A stretch of DNA of 64,000 nucleotides from Thermosulfidibacter sp. (GTDB taxonomy: Bacteria; Thermosulfidibacterota; Thermosulfidibacteria; Thermosulfidibacterales; Thermosulfidibacteraceae): assembly GCA_023269715.1 (NCBI GenBank), contig JAGDVO010000002.1, positions 1 to 64,000 on the forward strand, written 5' to 3'. The notes beneath the pieces were generated by a model. It saw only the letters and a program-made list of their open reading frames with translations, did no database searches and was not told the DNA's origin. This document shows positions 1 through 9,535 of this stretch, one piece after another; the stretch's first letter is position 1; each line of letters opens with the position of its first letter. The position numbers and the translations under genes were made by a program.

Positions 1-2
1 TA

Positions 3-311
3 GCTCTAAGATACGGTTCGGTACCAATAGTGAGAAGGACAGGAGGACTCAAAGACACGATAGAAGAATTCGATCCATCCACACAAAGGGGAAACGGTTT
101 TCTCTTCAACGAATTCACACCTCTAGAGTTACTATCAGCAATAAGAAGAGCTATTGACATTTACCACAAAAAAGATTTATGGATAAAGCTTGTCAAAAAT
201 TGTATGAGTTCCAATTTTTCATGGGAAGTTTCTGCACAAAAATACATTGAACTTTACAGAAAAATAAATGAAGAAAGGAGGATAAAAAATGAAGAAGGAT
301 ATACATCCTAA
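3..311 (+). CDS. glgA: Glycogen/starch synthase, C-terminal part (partial)
   Basis: The reading frame is open from the window edge (frame starting at base 3) to a stop at 309-311. The residues [20 protein letters not shown] match the nucleotide-sugar-binding segment of GT5 glycogen synthases, including the RxTGGLxDTV motif close to the C-terminus. GT5 enzymes extend an alpha-1,4-glucan from ADP- or UDP-glucose in the cytoplasm. About 100 residues of C-terminal GT-B domain are present and the rest lies outside the window. The stop overlaps the rpmE start by 23 bases, so the two genes are probably co-transcribed and translationally coupled. A related GT4/GT5 glycosyltransferase is possible, but the motif favours GlgA. 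Confidence 0.8.
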   Translation, partial: ALRYGSVPIVRRTGGLKDTIEEFDPSTQRGNGFLFNEFTPLELLSAIRRAIDIYHKKDLWIKLVKNCMSSNFSWEVSAQKYIELYRKINEERRIKNEEGYTS

Positions 312-495
312 ATACCACGAAGTAACAGTCGTCTGTGCATGCGGCAATACCTTTAAAACAAGAAGTACATATCCAAAGGATGTTCTCCATATTGCAGTTT
401 GTAACGAGTGTCACCCATTCTATACAGGTACCCAAAGAGAGGCCAAAGCTGTAGGAAGAGTCGAAAAGTTCAAAGAAAAATACGGTCAGAAATAA
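289..495 (+). CDS. rpmE: 50S ribosomal protein L31 (bL31, zinc-binding form)
   Basis: A 68-residue protein beginning [16 protein letters not shown], typical of bL31. Four cysteines are present as a CxC pair (VCACGN) and a CxxC pair ([10 protein letters not shown]), so this is the zinc-carrying form. The protein bridges the ribosomal subunits. The start is preceded by AAAGGAGGA at a suitable distance inside the end of the upstream glgA frame. The next gene, thyX, follows 23 bases downstream. Confidence 0.95.
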   Translation: MKKDIHPKYHEVTVVCACGNTFKTRSTYPKDVLHIAVCNECHPFYTGTQREAKAVGRVEKFKEKYGQK

Positions 496-518
496 AAAAT
501 AAACACCCATATAAAGCA

Positions 519-1205
519 ATGTATGTAAAACTCATAGCTCATACGCCAGAACCAGAGGAGCTTGTTTTTTCTGCAGCAAGGTTATGCTATTCAAGTAAAA
601 GCACAGATGAAATACTTAGGGAATCAACCTATAAAAGCCCAAAGGAACTTATAGAAAAACTATTCAAAATCGGACACCACTCTGTGTTTGAACACATAAG
701 CTTTACCTTTGCCATAGAGGGGATATCAAGAGTAACAACCCATCAACTTGTGAGGCACAGAATAGCTTCCTACTCCCAGAGGAGCCAAAGGTATGTGCAA
801 GAAGATAATACCCAGTTTATAATACCGGATAGCATAATGAAAAACGACGAAGCTCTGAATCTATTCAAAGAGGTTATGGACAAATCAAAGGAAGCCTATA
901 AAAGACTATTAGAACTTGGTATACCCAAGGAAGATGCAAGATATTTACTGCCACAGTGCATTGAGACCAAAATAATCGTGACAATGAACGCTAGAGAACT
1001 GCTACATTTCTTTAGATTAAGGTGCTGTAACAGAGCACAGTGGGAAATAAGAGAATTAGCAACAAGGATGTTAAGGGAAGTTAAAAAAGTGGCTCCCCAT
1101 GTCTTTAGATACGCAGGTCCACCCTGTGTAATTAGCAATTGCCCAGAAGGCGAGTTCACCTGTGGCAAAATGGAAGAGGTAAGGGAGAGGTTCTTGTCGT
1201 TATGA
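519..1205 (+). CDS. thyX: Flavin-dependent thymidylate synthase ThyX
   Basis: ThyX methylates dUMP to dTMP using methylene-tetrahydrofolate, FAD and NAD(P)H. The 228-residue product carries the ThyX signature [14 protein letters not shown] (RHRx7S) and the conserved tail [10 protein letters not shown]...APHVF. The start at 519 ([16 protein letters not shown]) was chosen because an upstream ATG at 408 would run through rpmE and add residues not found in the family. The stop overlaps prfA in an ATGA junction (1202-1205). ThyX in place of ThyA is common in thermophiles. Confidence 0.95.
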   Translation: MYVKLIAHTPEPEELVFSAARLCYSSKSTDEILRESTYKSPKELIEKLFKIGHHSVFEHISFTFAIEGISRVTTHQLVRHRIASYSQRSQRYVQEDNTQFIIPDSIMKNDEALNLFKEVMDKSKEAYKRLLELGIPKEDARYLLPQCIETKIIVTMNARELLHFFRLRCCNRAQWEIRELATRMLREVKKVAPHVFRYAGPPCVISNCPEGEFTCGKMEEVRERFLSL

Positions 1206-2284
1206 TACCTGTAGAGAAACTGAAAGAAATCGAAAAAAAATTTGAAGAAATAAACAGGAAACTTGAATCACCTGAGGTATTCTCTGATCCCGAAAAGATA
1301 GCAATCCTTTCTAAAGAAAGAAAAGAACTCGAACCGTTAGTTGAAAAGTTCAGAGAATACCAAAACCTGATAAAAGAACTGAAAGAATGTGAGTTTATAC
1401 TCGATAACGAAAGCAATGAAGAATTGATAGATTTAGCGAAGGAGGAAAAGAAGTACCTGGAAGAAAGGATAGAAGAAGTAGAAAGAGAGTTGAAGATACT
1501 GCTACTTCCAAAGGATCCCAATGACGAAAAAAATGTGTTTTTAGAAATTCGAGCAGCAGCAGGTGGAGAGGAGGCAGCCTTATTTGCAGCAGACCTCTTC
1601 AGGATGTACGCCAAGTACGCTGAAAAAAAGGGGTGGAAAGTAGAAATAGTGGACGCAAATGTAACAGGATTGGGGGGATTCAAGGAAGTGGTGGCACTGA
1701 TAGAAGGAGAAAGAGTCTACTCAAGACTAAAATACGAATCTGGAGTTCACAGGGTTCAGAGAATACCTGTAACAGAATCAGGAGGTAGAATCCACACATC
1801 AACAGCAACTGTGGCTATCCTCCCAGAAGCAGAGGATTACGAAATAGAAATAAGAGAGGAGGATCTAAAAATAGAGACCTTCAGAGCAAGTGGTCACGGT
1901 GGACAGCATGTGAACGTTACCGATTCTGCCGTAAGGATAACCCATATACCCACAGGTATAGTTGTCCAGTGCCAGGACGAGAGGAGTCAACACAAGAATA
2001 AAGAAAAAGCATTAAGGATATTAAGAGCAAGGCTAAAGGATATGATGGAAAGGAAAAAACAAGAAGAACTTAGCCAGGAAAGAAGAAAACAGATAGGTAC
2101 AGGTGAAAGAAGCGAGAAGATAAGAACCTACAACTTCCCCCAAAATAGGGTAACCGATCACAGGATCGGACTTACCCTTTACAAACTTGAAGATATACTG
2201 GAAGGAGATCTCGATGAGTTAATAGATGCATTAACAACCTATTATCAAGCCGAAAAAATAAAGAGTATGGAGGAAAAAAAATGA
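1202..2284 (+). CDS. prfA: Peptide chain release factor 1
   Basis: RF1 recognises UAA and UAG and triggers peptidyl-tRNA hydrolysis. The product of 360 residues has an N-terminal helical domain, an anticodon-like region and the catalytic GGQ loop ([11 protein letters not shown]), followed by the RF1-type tail [19 protein letters not shown]. The start at 1202 lies in an ATGA overlap with thyX; an in-frame start further upstream would lie inside thyX. Bases 1898-1975, spanning GGQ, are identical at DNA level to the corresponding part of prfB in this window (see repeat entries). The stop overlaps the next gene by 4 bases. Confidence 0.96.
   Translation: MIPVEKLKEIEKKFEEINRKLESPEVFSDPEKIAILSKERKELEPLVEKFREYQNLIKELKECEFILDNESNEELIDLAKEEKKYLEERIEEVERELKILLLPKDPNDEKNVFLEIRAAAGGEEAALFAADLFRMYAKYAEKKGWKVEIVDANVTGLGGFKEVVALIEGERVYSRLKYESGVHRVQRIPVTESGGRIHTSTATVAILPEAEDYEIEIREEDLKIETFRASGHGGQHVNVTDSAVRITHIPTGIVVQCQDERSQHKNKEKALRILRARLKDMMERKKQEELSQERRKQIGTGERSEKIRTYNFPQNRVTDHRIGLTLYKLEDILEGDLDELIDALTTYYQAEKIKSMEEKK
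1898..1975 (+). repeat. 78-base segment identical to part of prfB (copy in prfA)
   Basis: Bases 1898-1975, encoding the GGQ loop and the strands after it, are identical, synonymous positions included, to the reverse complement of 23943-24020 in prfB. The bases immediately outside differ (CAC against CCT before, GAC against AAT after). A shorter identical block, ATAGAGACCTTCAG, lies just upstream in both genes. Confidence 0.95.
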
Positions 2285-2553
2285 TTAGATCTGACCTAAT
2301 TGAAAAAGTTGCAAGAGTCACAGGCTCCACAAAGATAAGAGCAAGAGAAGTAGTGGATGCAATATTCGATACCATATTCGAGAAGCTGGCAAAGGGAGAA
2401 AGGGTTTCAATAAGGGGATTTGGAATATTCGAAGTTGTTACCTCAAACAGAACAAAGGCAAGAGATCTGAAAACTGGTAAAGAAATAAGGATCGAACCCA
2501 AAAGAGTTGTAAGATTTAAACCAAGCAAAAAAATAATAATACCCAAGAAGTAG
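2281..2553 (+). CDS. HU/IHF-family DNA-binding protein
   Basis: A 90-residue histone-like protein of the bacterial HU/IHF family, which bends DNA as a dimer. The N-terminal helices ([18 protein letters not shown]) are followed by the family signature around [14 protein letters not shown] and the DNA-binding arm region ([18 protein letters not shown]) ending [10 protein letters not shown]. The arm resembles IHF-type proteins as much as HU, so the subtype is left open. It overlaps the prfA stop by 4 bases (ATGA 2281-2284). A terminator-like hairpin begins 10 bases after its stop. Confidence 0.93.
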   Translation: MIRSDLIEKVARVTGSTKIRAREVVDAIFDTIFEKLAKGERVSIRGFGIFEVVTSNRTKARDLKTGKEIRIEPKRVVRFKPSKKIIIPKK

Positions 2554-2561
2554 AAATTAAT

Positions 2562-4325
2562 ATGAGGGGAACAAAATCCCCTCTTTTAACCATACCTCTA
2601 ACTGTAATATTTTTCCTTATTACCACCACTAAAGCCCATCCTCTCTACAAAAAGGAGATAGTGAGTGAAATCACAAAAATAAAAGAAAACAACAGCTTCA
2701 TAGTCGAAGAGGGAAACTGTAAATACCTAGCTAAAGTCAAGGGAAAGATCGATATATCAACGGGCGACAAAATACTCATAAAAGGTTACTTTATACCGCT
2801 TAAAGCTTATAGAAACCCTGGTCTATTTGACTTTGACAGGTACAACAGGATAAAAGGAATATGTGGATACATATCCGTTGAGAAATTGACTTTCCTATCA
2901 AAAAGAAAGTCCTCACTTTTCGAAAGGATAAGAAATGTATCCTACGAAAGGGTGGAGAGATTTCCTAGCCCCACAAGAGAACTTACAAAGACGCTTATAT
3001 TTGGAGAGAGGAAGGAGCTAAAGGGATATATAGAATCCTTCCAAGATCTCGGACTTATCCATATACTAGCTGTGAGTGGTATACACTTTGCCATTTTTGT
3101 TGGTACAAGTTTTCTGATCCTTAAATGGCTTTTGAGATTTCCATATTTAATCCACCCTACTCCTATACCCATAACGCCTGATAAAATAGCCTATATTCTA
3201 TCCCTTGCAGCTATACCCTTACTACTTGTAATGACTGGCTATCCACCTAGTGCTATAAGAGCAGCATCAATGTACATAGCATATATACCAAGGATCATTT
3301 TTGAAAGAGATGTATCACTACTTAAAGCCTTAATACTGGGAATAGTTATAGTAGCGATAGTGGAACCATCGAATATATGGGAAATAGGTTTTCTCCTTTC
3401 AGCATCAGCAATCCTAGGTATAGTAATCTCAAACGAACTATTAAAGGGAAAATCTAAACTGACCAAAACTATTCTTTTTCCAATCACAATGAGTATAGTT
3501 ATGACCCCTCTTATAGCCTTCTTTTTCGGTAGGATCTACCTTTTCTCCCCTATAGCGAACCTTGCGGTTCCATTCTTTTCTTTTATAATCTTTATGAACT
3601 TCTTGCACTTCATCCTAGAACCCTTTATACCCAACTTTTTGTCAAAGCTCGTAAACCTTATTAACTATACTACACTAGAGATCATGGAACACCTAAGGAA
3701 TACTAATCTTGTTAAGGGTAGTATAATCTATGCCACCAAGACACTTACAGTGCTATCACTAATCCCCCTTATTGCAGTATTGAGCCTGATTCCAAAAAAC
3801 AGGAAATTTAGGGTACTAATCTTAGCCCTCATAGTTCCAACACTAATATACGCGACATCAATCCATAGGGTAAATTCTAAGGAAAAAGTCGTAGCTTTTG
3901 ATTTTGGCGAGACCACAGTTACACTTGTTAAAGAGGATAACCTAAACCTCCTGTTCATAGGAAATCTCCGAAATCGTGATATAACAGAAAAAATACTAAA
4001 AGCCCTTCTATACCAGGACGTTTATAGGGTAGATGGTATATATGAAATCGGTGATACAAACGATAATGGACTGATGAAAAAACTAAAGAGCTTATTACTT
4101 AAGGACGGCAGTTTGCAAAGGGATGAAAAATTTGATAACTGTCACTATCGTACAAAAATTGTAGAGTTTATATGTAACATGGATAGATGCGAAAACTTTG
4201 TTTGTCAGGATCCATGGGGTAATTTAAAAATTGGGGATAGAATATTTTCATTAGATAAAACTGGAGCTATTATTCTGGAGGAATCGGATGAAAAGGGTAT
4301 TAAGTGGTATAAGGCCTACCGGTAA
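2562..4325 (+). CDS. comEC: ComEC/Rec2-family competence membrane protein with degenerate C-terminal domain
   Basis: ComEC forms the inner-membrane channel for DNA uptake in natural transformation. The 587-residue product has one N-terminal membrane segment (about 7-24), an OB-like domain (about 35-110), then the competence domain with the motif HILAVSGIHF (about 166-175) and multiple membrane helices up to about 440. The C-terminal 145 residues look like the metallo-beta-lactamase-like domain of longer ComEC proteins, but its metal motifs are lost: DFGET where DxGQG is expected, and GDTNDN where THxHxDH is expected. The protein is shorter than the usual 700-800 residues. No clear Shine-Dalgarno precedes the ATG. 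A GTG at about 2662, preceded by AAGGAGATA, is an alternative start that would drop the first membrane segment. The 3' end overlaps trpS by 38 bases. Confidence 0.85.
   Translation: MRGTKSPLLTIPLTVIFFLITTTKAHPLYKKEIVSEITKIKENNSFIVEEGNCKYLAKVKGKIDISTGDKILIKGYFIPLKAYRNPGLFDFDRYNRIKGICGYISVEKLTFLSKRKSSLFERIRNVSYERVERFPSPTRELTKTLIFGERKELKGYIESFQDLGLIHILAVSGIHFAIFVGTSFLILKWLLRFPYLIHPTPIPITPDKIAYILSLAAIPLLLVMTGYPPSAIRAASMYIAYIPRIIFERDVSLLKALILGIVIVAIVEPSNIWEIGFLLSASAILGIVISNELLKGKSKLTKTILFPITMSIVMTPLIAFFFGRIYLFSPIANLAVPFFSFIIFMNFLHFILEPFIPNFLSKLVNLINYTTLEIMEHLRNTNLVKGSIIYATKTLTVLSLIPLIAVLSLIPKNRKFRVLILALIVPTLIYATSIHRVNSKEKVVAFDFGETTVTLVKEDNLNLLFIGNLRNRDITEKILKALLYQDVYRVDGIYEIGDTNDNGLMKKLKSLLLKDGSLQRDEKFDNCHYRTKIVEFICNMDRCENFVCQDPWGNLKIGDRIFSLDKTGAIILEESDEKGIKWYKAYR
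2564..2587 (+). terminator. Terminator-like hairpin covering the first codons of comEC
   Basis: GAGGGGA (2564-2570), loop ACAAAA, TCCCCTC (2577-2583), then TTTT (2584-2587). It has the shape of a Rho-independent terminator for the thyX-prfA-HU unit but sits directly after the comEC ATG at 2562. It could reduce read-through into comEC, hide the comEC start from ribosomes, or both. Confidence 0.6.
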
Positions 4326-5283
4326 CATGCATCTCGGTAACTATATGGGAGCCATAAAAAGTTGGGTTGAATTACAGAAGGATTTCGAATGTTTTTACTT
4401 TATAGCCGATTGGCACGCCCTAACCACAGAATACGAAGACCCAAAGAGACTTAAGGAGTACGTGGAAGAGGTTACTCTAGATCTCATGGCAAGCGGGATA
4501 AATCCTGAAAAATCGGTTATATTTTTGCAATCTTGGGTAAAGGAACATGCAGAATTGCATCTTCTACTTTCTATGATAACGCCACTTGGATGGCTTGAAA
4601 GGAACCCCACATACAAAGAGATCAAACAGGAACTTGCACATAAAGAACTTGCTACATATGGTTTTTTTGGATACCCCGTTCTACAGGCTGCAGATATACT
4701 CATTTACAAAGCTCACTTTGTTCCAGTCGGGATGGACCAACTTCCACATCTAGAACTCACGAGAGAAATAGCCAGAAGGTTCAACTATTTCTATGGAGAA
4801 TGTTTTCCGGAGCCACAGGCGAAATTAACAGAAACCCCAAAAATACCAGGAGTTGACGGTAGAAAAATGAGTAAAAGTTACAACAACGCCATATATCTTT
4901 CAGATAGTAGAGAAGAAATATGGGAAAAGCTAAGACCAATGGTAACGGACACAAACAGGAAAAGAAGAAGCGACCCAGGAGATCCAGATAGATGCCCAGT
5001 ATTTTTACTCCACATTGCCTTTACACCAGAAGGGGAAAGAGAAGAAATAATAAAAGGCTGTAAAACAGCTAGCATAGGATGTATAGACTGTAAGAAAATA
5101 CTCTTCGACCAACTAATGGAAAAGATAGGACCCATAATAGATAGAAGAGCAAAACTTTCTAAAAATAGAGATCTAGTGTGGGATATTCTCTTAGATGGTA
5201 GTAAAAAAGCACAAGAAGTGGCAAGAAGAACAGTAGAAGAGGTAAGAGAAAAAATGGGATTAAACTACAGGGTGACTAGATGA
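4288..5283 (+). CDS. trpS: Tryptophanyl-tRNA synthetase
   Basis: A class I aminoacyl-tRNA synthetase that charges tRNA-Trp. The 331-residue protein begins MKRVLSGIRPTGNMHLGNYMG, with the HIGH-like element GNMHLGNY and the KMSKS loop (GRKMSKSYNN, near residue 193). TGGAGG just upstream supports the start at 4288 inside the comEC 3' end. Length is typical. The stop overlaps hisA by 4 bases (ATGA), which ties trpS to the histidine genes in one transcript. Confidence 0.96.
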   Translation: MKRVLSGIRPTGNMHLGNYMGAIKSWVELQKDFECFYFIADWHALTTEYEDPKRLKEYVEEVTLDLMASGINPEKSVIFLQSWVKEHAELHLLLSMITPLGWLERNPTYKEIKQELAHKELATYGFFGYPVLQAADILIYKAHFVPVGMDQLPHLELTREIARRFNYFYGECFPEPQAKLTETPKIPGVDGRKMSKSYNNAIYLSDSREEIWEKLRPMVTDTNRKRRSDPGDPDRCPVFLLHIAFTPEGEREEIIKGCKTASIGCIDCKKILFDQLMEKIGPIIDRRAKLSKNRDLVWDILLDGSKKAQEVARRTVEEVREKMGLNYRVTR

Positions 5284-6011
5284 TACTGATACCTGCGATA
5301 GACATAAAAAAGGGAAAATGTGTGAGATTGACAAAGGGAATAGAAGGTACAGAAAAAATTTACTACGATGATCCCGTCATTGCTGCAAAAATGTGGAAAG
5401 AAAAGGGAGCGAAAAGGATTCATGTTGTGGATTTAGATGGAGCATTCAGGGGGATACCAGAAAACCTAGAAGCAATAGAAAAAATCTGCAAACTAGACTT
5501 AGATGTAGAAGTGGGAGGAGGTATAAGGGATAGAGAAACTATAGAGAGGATGTTCAATGTAGGGGTAAAATGGGTGATAATGGGAACGATTATAGTAGAA
5601 GACTTCGAAAAATTCAGGGAACTAACTATCGAATTCCCTGGAAGAATAATAGCGGGAATAGATGTAAAAGGGGAAAGGGTAGTAAAAAGTGGTTGGGTAG
5701 AGGAAAGCAATTTGAATTTAGAAGAGGTATTTCTTAAATTAAACGAAGTGGAAATAGAATCGGTTATTGTAACTGACACCGAAAGGGACGGAACTTTAGA
5801 AGGAATAAACAGAGGGTTGTTACTTAAAATCCTAGATATAAGCAAACACCCCATAATAGTATCAGGTGGAGTAAGGGATATAGAGGACATACTGGAACTA
5901 AAAAATCTGAAAAGGGATAATATAAAAGGTGTAATAATTGGTAAGGCTCTATATGAAAAGAAACTAGATCTAGGAGAAGCTCTAAAAACAGTAGGAGGGC
6001 AAAAATGCTAG
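5280..6011 (+). CDS. hisA: ProFAR isomerase HisA
   Basis: HisA catalyses the Amadori isomerisation of ProFAR in histidine synthesis. The 243-residue (beta/alpha)8 protein begins [19 protein letters not shown] and carries paired phosphate-binding half-barrel motifs (VEVGGGIRD and IIVSGGVRD), with catalytic aspartates in AIDIK and DTERDGT. It overlaps trpS by 4 bases and hisF by 7 bases, a HisA-HisF pair as in many his operons. The other his gene here, hisD, lies 20 kb away, so the pathway is dispersed. Confidence 0.96.
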   Translation: MILIPAIDIKKGKCVRLTKGIEGTEKIYYDDPVIAAKMWKEKGAKRIHVVDLDGAFRGIPENLEAIEKICKLDLDVEVGGGIRDRETIERMFNVGVKWVIMGTIIVEDFEKFRELTIEFPGRIIAGIDVKGERVVKSGWVEESNLNLEEVFLKLNEVEIESVIVTDTERDGTLEGINRGLLLKILDISKHPIIVSGGVRDIEDILELKNLKRDNIKGVIIGKALYEKKLDLGEALKTVGGQKC

Positions 6012-6760
6012 CAAAAAGAATAATTCCTTGCCTAGACGTAAAGGAGGGAAAGGTAGTAAAAGGAGTAAACTTTATAAACATAAGGGATGTAGGGGATCCG
6101 GTAGAAAACGCTAAAGTGTACGAAGAGGAATTAGCGGATGAAATAGTCTTCCTAGATATAACTGCAAGTTATGAAAAAAGGGGTATCTTGATAGATGTCG
6201 TTAAAAGGGTAGCTGAGGCTATATCCATACCCTTTACAGTTGGAGGAGGTGTGAGAGATTTGGAAGATATGAGGAAGATTCTCTTTGCTGGAGCTGACAA
6301 GGTATCCATAAATACGATAGCGGTGTTAAACCCAAAATTAATAAAGGAGGCTGCTTCAGCCTTTGGAAGTCAGTGTGTTGTTGTGGCAATCGATGCAAAA
6401 AGGGAAGGAAATAGTTGGAAAGTGTACACCCACGGTGGAAGGAACAGAACGGATCTAGATGCTGTGGAATGGGCAAAAAGAGTTGAGGAACTTGGAGCGG
6501 GAGAGATCCTCCTCACCAGTATAGATAGAGACGGAACGAAAGAAGGATACGATATAGAACTAACAAGGGCGGTATCAGAAGCGGTATCGATACCTGTTAT
6601 AGCTTCAGGGGGAGCTGGCAAACTGGAGCACATGTACGAAGGTATAGTTTATGGGAAGGCGGATGCGGTTCTTGCAGCAAGTATCTTCCACTTTAGAGAG
6701 ATACCTATAATAGAGGTCAAAAAATTTCTGAAAGAAAGAGGAATCCCTGTAAGGCTCTAA
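6005..6760 (+). CDS. hisF: Imidazole glycerol phosphate synthase cyclase subunit HisF
   Basis: HisF uses ammonia from the glutaminase HisH to form imidazole glycerol phosphate and AICAR. The 251-residue barrel starts [20 protein letters not shown], with the catalytic aspartates in CLDV and SIDRDGT and phosphate loops TVGGGVRD and VIASGGAGK. It overlaps the hisA stop by 7 bases. No hisH is adjacent in this window. Confidence 0.97.
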   Translation: MLAKRIIPCLDVKEGKVVKGVNFINIRDVGDPVENAKVYEEELADEIVFLDITASYEKRGILIDVVKRVAEAISIPFTVGGGVRDLEDMRKILFAGADKVSINTIAVLNPKLIKEAASAFGSQCVVVAIDAKREGNSWKVYTHGGRNRTDLDAVEWAKRVEELGAGEILLTSIDRDGTKEGYDIELTRAVSEAVSIPVIASGGAGKLEHMYEGIVYGKADAVLAASIFHFREIPIIEVKKFLKERGIPVRL

Positions 6761-6765
6761 AAATT

Positions 6766-8217
6766 ATGAGGAAAGGATTGATCTTATCATTAATCTCTGC
6801 AATCCTATGTAGCTTATCTTTTTTCCCCTTCCGTGGCCATTCTTTCTTTATACTTATTGGCTTTAGCCCTGTCCTGTATGGTATAGAGAAAAAGCTCTTA
6901 AGGACGAGAGACTTTTTCATATGGGGGTTGGTATTTCACGGAATAACTGGATACTGGATAATAAGGACTGTAAAACATTACGGTTATACCAATTATTTCA
7001 TAGCGATTATATCTTACGTTTTACTTACAGCATACCTCGCCCTTTACCCTTTATTAGCGGGATCCATAACAGGTAAAAGCAAAAAACCTATCCTAACATT
7101 CATAGCATTATACCCCCTTTCTGAATGGATAAGGAGCTTCCTATTCGGGGGATTTCCCATAGTGATAAGTAGTCATGCCCTTTCGGATGCCCCTCTTCTA
7201 CTACAATCAGCAAGTTTATTAGGTCAGCTTGGAATAGCACTTCTTATAATGCTATCCAATCTAGGTTTTAGCATGCTATTTATGAAGGATAGAAGAGGGA
7301 TTATTCTCGTTGCTGGTAGCCTCCTATTTATGAGTCTACCATTTCTCGAAAAGGTGGACTATGAAAAAAAGAAACTAAGAATCGCTATCATCCAACCAAA
7401 TATAGGTGAAGAAGAAAAGTGGAATCCAATTACCAAATACAGAAATATAGAAAAACTAACGGAAATGATAAAAATAGCCTGTAGTTACCATCCAGACATC
7501 ATTGTCACCCCTGAAACCACCTACCCTATCTATTTCAGCAAAGATCCCTTAACAAAGAAGGTAGTCGACGACTTAAAAGATTGTAGTGCTCACATAATAA
7601 TAGGAGCAATAGATTACACTGTTAACGCAAAGGGAGAGCGCCTCTATCTAAATAAAGCACTAAACATATATAAGGGTAGTGTTTTACAAGAATACACTAA
7701 AAACATCCTGGTTCCCTTCGGCGAATACGTGCCCCTAAGGGGTATACTAACAAGACTTATAAAAAACGTCTCTTGGCCCGAAGATTTTGAAAGAGGAAGG
7801 GATTCTGTAATTTTCGATGTAGCAGGATACAAAGCGATAACCCCTATCTGTTTCGAAATATGCTTTCCAGAATACATAGCCAAAGGTCAAAAAGCATTGG
7901 TAATAAGTCTCACTAACGATATGTGGTTTGGTAGAACAATAGCTCCATATTTACACCTCTGGGCGGGAATACCAAGAAGCGTAGAAAACAGAGCTTACAT
8001 AATAAGAAGTGCAAATACAGGCATATCAGCTATCATAGATCCAAAGGGAAGAAAGGAGCTCGAAACTCCACTCTTCCAAGAAACAATAGCAATAGGAGAA
8101 ATAGAGAGTATAAAATCTCATCCCACAATCTACCAGCAATACCCCTACTTAAGCCAAATCCTGTTACTACTTATACTACTTAGAGGAATGAGTGGAAAAA
8201 GGTTTATAGTTATCTAG
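6766..8217 (+). CDS. lnt: Apolipoprotein N-acyltransferase
   Basis: Lnt adds the third acyl chain to lipoproteins in the inner membrane, a step expected in diderm bacteria. The 483-residue protein has about six N-terminal membrane helices and a periplasmic nitrilase-type domain. Expected catalytic residues are visible: Glu in VTPETTYP (about 249), Lys in TKNILVPFGE (about 311) and Cys in CFEICFPEY (about 360), with a C-terminal membrane helix. It follows hisF by 5 bases with only a weak upstream AAGG. Its stop overlaps the convergent Spy-like gene by 8 bases. Several predicted lipoproteins are encoded nearby as potential substrates. Confidence 0.93.
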   Translation: MRKGLILSLISAILCSLSFFPFRGHSFFILIGFSPVLYGIEKKLLRTRDFFIWGLVFHGITGYWIIRTVKHYGYTNYFIAIISYVLLTAYLALYPLLAGSITGKSKKPILTFIALYPLSEWIRSFLFGGFPIVISSHALSDAPLLLQSASLLGQLGIALLIMLSNLGFSMLFMKDRRGIILVAGSLLFMSLPFLEKVDYEKKKLRIAIIQPNIGEEEKWNPITKYRNIEKLTEMIKIACSYHPDIIVTPETTYPIYFSKDPLTKKVVDDLKDCSAHIIIGAIDYTVNAKGERLYLNKALNIYKGSVLQEYTKNILVPFGEYVPLRGILTRLIKNVSWPEDFERGRDSVIFDVAGYKAITPICFEICFPEYIAKGQKALVISLTNDMWFGRTIAPYLHLWAGIPRSVENRAYIIRSANTGISAIIDPKGRKELETPLFQETIAIGEIESIKSHPTIYQQYPYLSQILLLLILLRGMSGKRFIVI

Positions 8218-8656
8218 TAGTTGTTTTAGGGGTTTCACCACCTAATTTTTGCATTTCCCTCGCCCTGATCTCGTGCCACTTCTTACGCTGTTGCGGTGTG
8301 AGTGTATTACTGATTTTTCTCGCAGCTTCTATATTTGCTATATCAAGCTCAGCCCTCAAATTGTAAAATTCCCTTATTTTCTTGGCTATCGTATCCATGC
8401 TCAAATTCTCCTTGTTAAGGAGACTGTTTATTTCGTTAGCTAAAGTCTGCATTTTCTTGTTTAGCTCCCTTGCCTTGGCCTCAAAATTATTTATAGCTGT
8501 CTTTATAGTGTTTATTTGGTTCTGATTAAGACCCAATTCTTTGCTATAATCCAGGATACCCCTTACCTGGTGTTGCGTTTGATTCTGGGCATGAAGATTT
8601 CCTACTGCCAAAACCAGAAAACATAAAGTGAAAAGGGCAACAAAAAATTTCTTCAT
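8210..8656 (-). CDS. Periplasmic LTXXQ (Spy/CpxP-like) protein
   Basis: A 148-residue protein with a signal peptide (MKKFFVALFTLCFLVLAVGN...AQ) and an all-helical mature part. Two LTXXQ-type elements are visible: LGLNQNQINTI near the start and LTPQQRKKWHEI near the end. Family members such as Spy and CpxP are periplasmic chaperones or stress sensors, and others bind metals; no metal-binding His or Cys cluster is seen here. GGGGGTTAAAAA precedes the ATG. The gene lies 33 bases after nfo on the same strand, so it is probably the last gene of the transporter-rlmB-nfo unit. Confidence 0.75.
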   Translation of the reverse strand: MKKFFVALFTLCFLVLAVGNLHAQNQTQHQVRGILDYSKELGLNQNQINTIKTAINNFEAKARELNKKMQTLANEINSLLNKENLSMDTIAKKIREFYNLRAELDIANIEAARKISNTLTPQQRKKWHEIRAREMQKLGGETPKTTTR

Positions 8657-8689
8657 TTTTTAACCCCCAGTATTTAATTTATTTCCATA

Positions 8690-9535
8690 CTACAATTTAA
8701 CCCCCAACCAGTCAAGTAAAGTAGCAAGATTTTTCCTATCCTCATCCAATCCCCATGGTGTTTCCATTACGAGTGGTACATCCATAGAGGCAAAGAACCT
8801 GGCTATTTCACCTAGGAATTCTCCAATATAACCCACTCCAAGATGCCAATGTCTGTCAACCCTTGATGCAAATGGAGTCTTAGAATCGTTGAGATGAACC
8901 AACCTTATCTTATTGAGTAAACCCTGACTATTAAAGTCTTCTATAAATTCCAGAAAACTTCTCTTCTCATGGATAGAATATCCTGCTTGAAAGGCATGAG
9001 CAGTATCCAAACATACACCCACCTTTTCTTTTAAAATCACGGCATCTATTATAGTCACTATATCCTCAAATCTGGCTCCGAGTTGCCTACCACTACCTGA
9101 AGTATTCTCTAAAAGTATTGTAGGGCAGTTTTCTATCTCCGATGTAACCTTGTTTATAGCATAAACTATATTTATAATGGCTTCTTCTCTCTCCGTATCC
9201 ACCAAACTACCAGGGTGCAAAACGATATAATTAGCCCCTATCTTCGAAGCTTTTACACATTCCTCATAAAAGGCCTCAAAGGAGATTCTGAATCTACTCT
9301 TTGATGCAAGGTTTATGAGGTAATTAGTATGTACAACCACCAATTTTATATCATTACTCCCTATCTTATCTCTGAATAATTCCACCTCCTTTTCTTTCAA
9401 ACCCTCAGAAAAAAGGGATCTCGGATTACCTGTAAAGATCTGCAAGCTATTACAGCCGAGATCCAAACACCTATCAACTGCCCTATCTATACCTCCACTG
9501 ATAGAAAAGTGGAACCCTATCTTTACCTTCAACAC
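8690..9535 (-). CDS. nfo: Endonuclease IV (AP endonuclease)
   Basis: Endonuclease IV cleaves 5' to abasic sites in base excision repair with three zinc ions. The 281-residue TIM-barrel protein shows the family metal-ligand segments VLHPGS, LLENTSG, CLDTAHAFQAGY and VHLNDSK, and starts IGFHFSISGGIDRAVDR. The start is GTG at 9535, preceded by AAAAAGG inside the end of rlmB (7-base overlap); a TTG one codon later is equally possible. The UDG at 41477 would generate its substrate. Confidence 0.95.
   Translation of the reverse strand: MLKVKIGFHFSISGGIDRAVDRCLDLGCNSLQIFTGNPRSLFSEGLKEKEVELFRDKIGSNDIKLVVVHTNYLINLASKSRFRISFEAFYEECVKASKIGANYIVLHPGSLVDTEREEAIINIVYAINKVTSEIENCPTILLENTSGSGRQLGARFEDIVTIIDAVILKEKVGVCLDTAHAFQAGYSIHEKRSFLEFIEDFNSQGLLNKIRLVHLNDSKTPFASRVDRHWHLGVGYIGEFLGEIARFFASMDVPLVMETPWGLDEDRKNLATLLDWLGVKL

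Noticed and set aside
193-519. Minus-strand open frame across rpmE
   Set aside because: It is a shadow of glgA and rpmE, both strongly supported.
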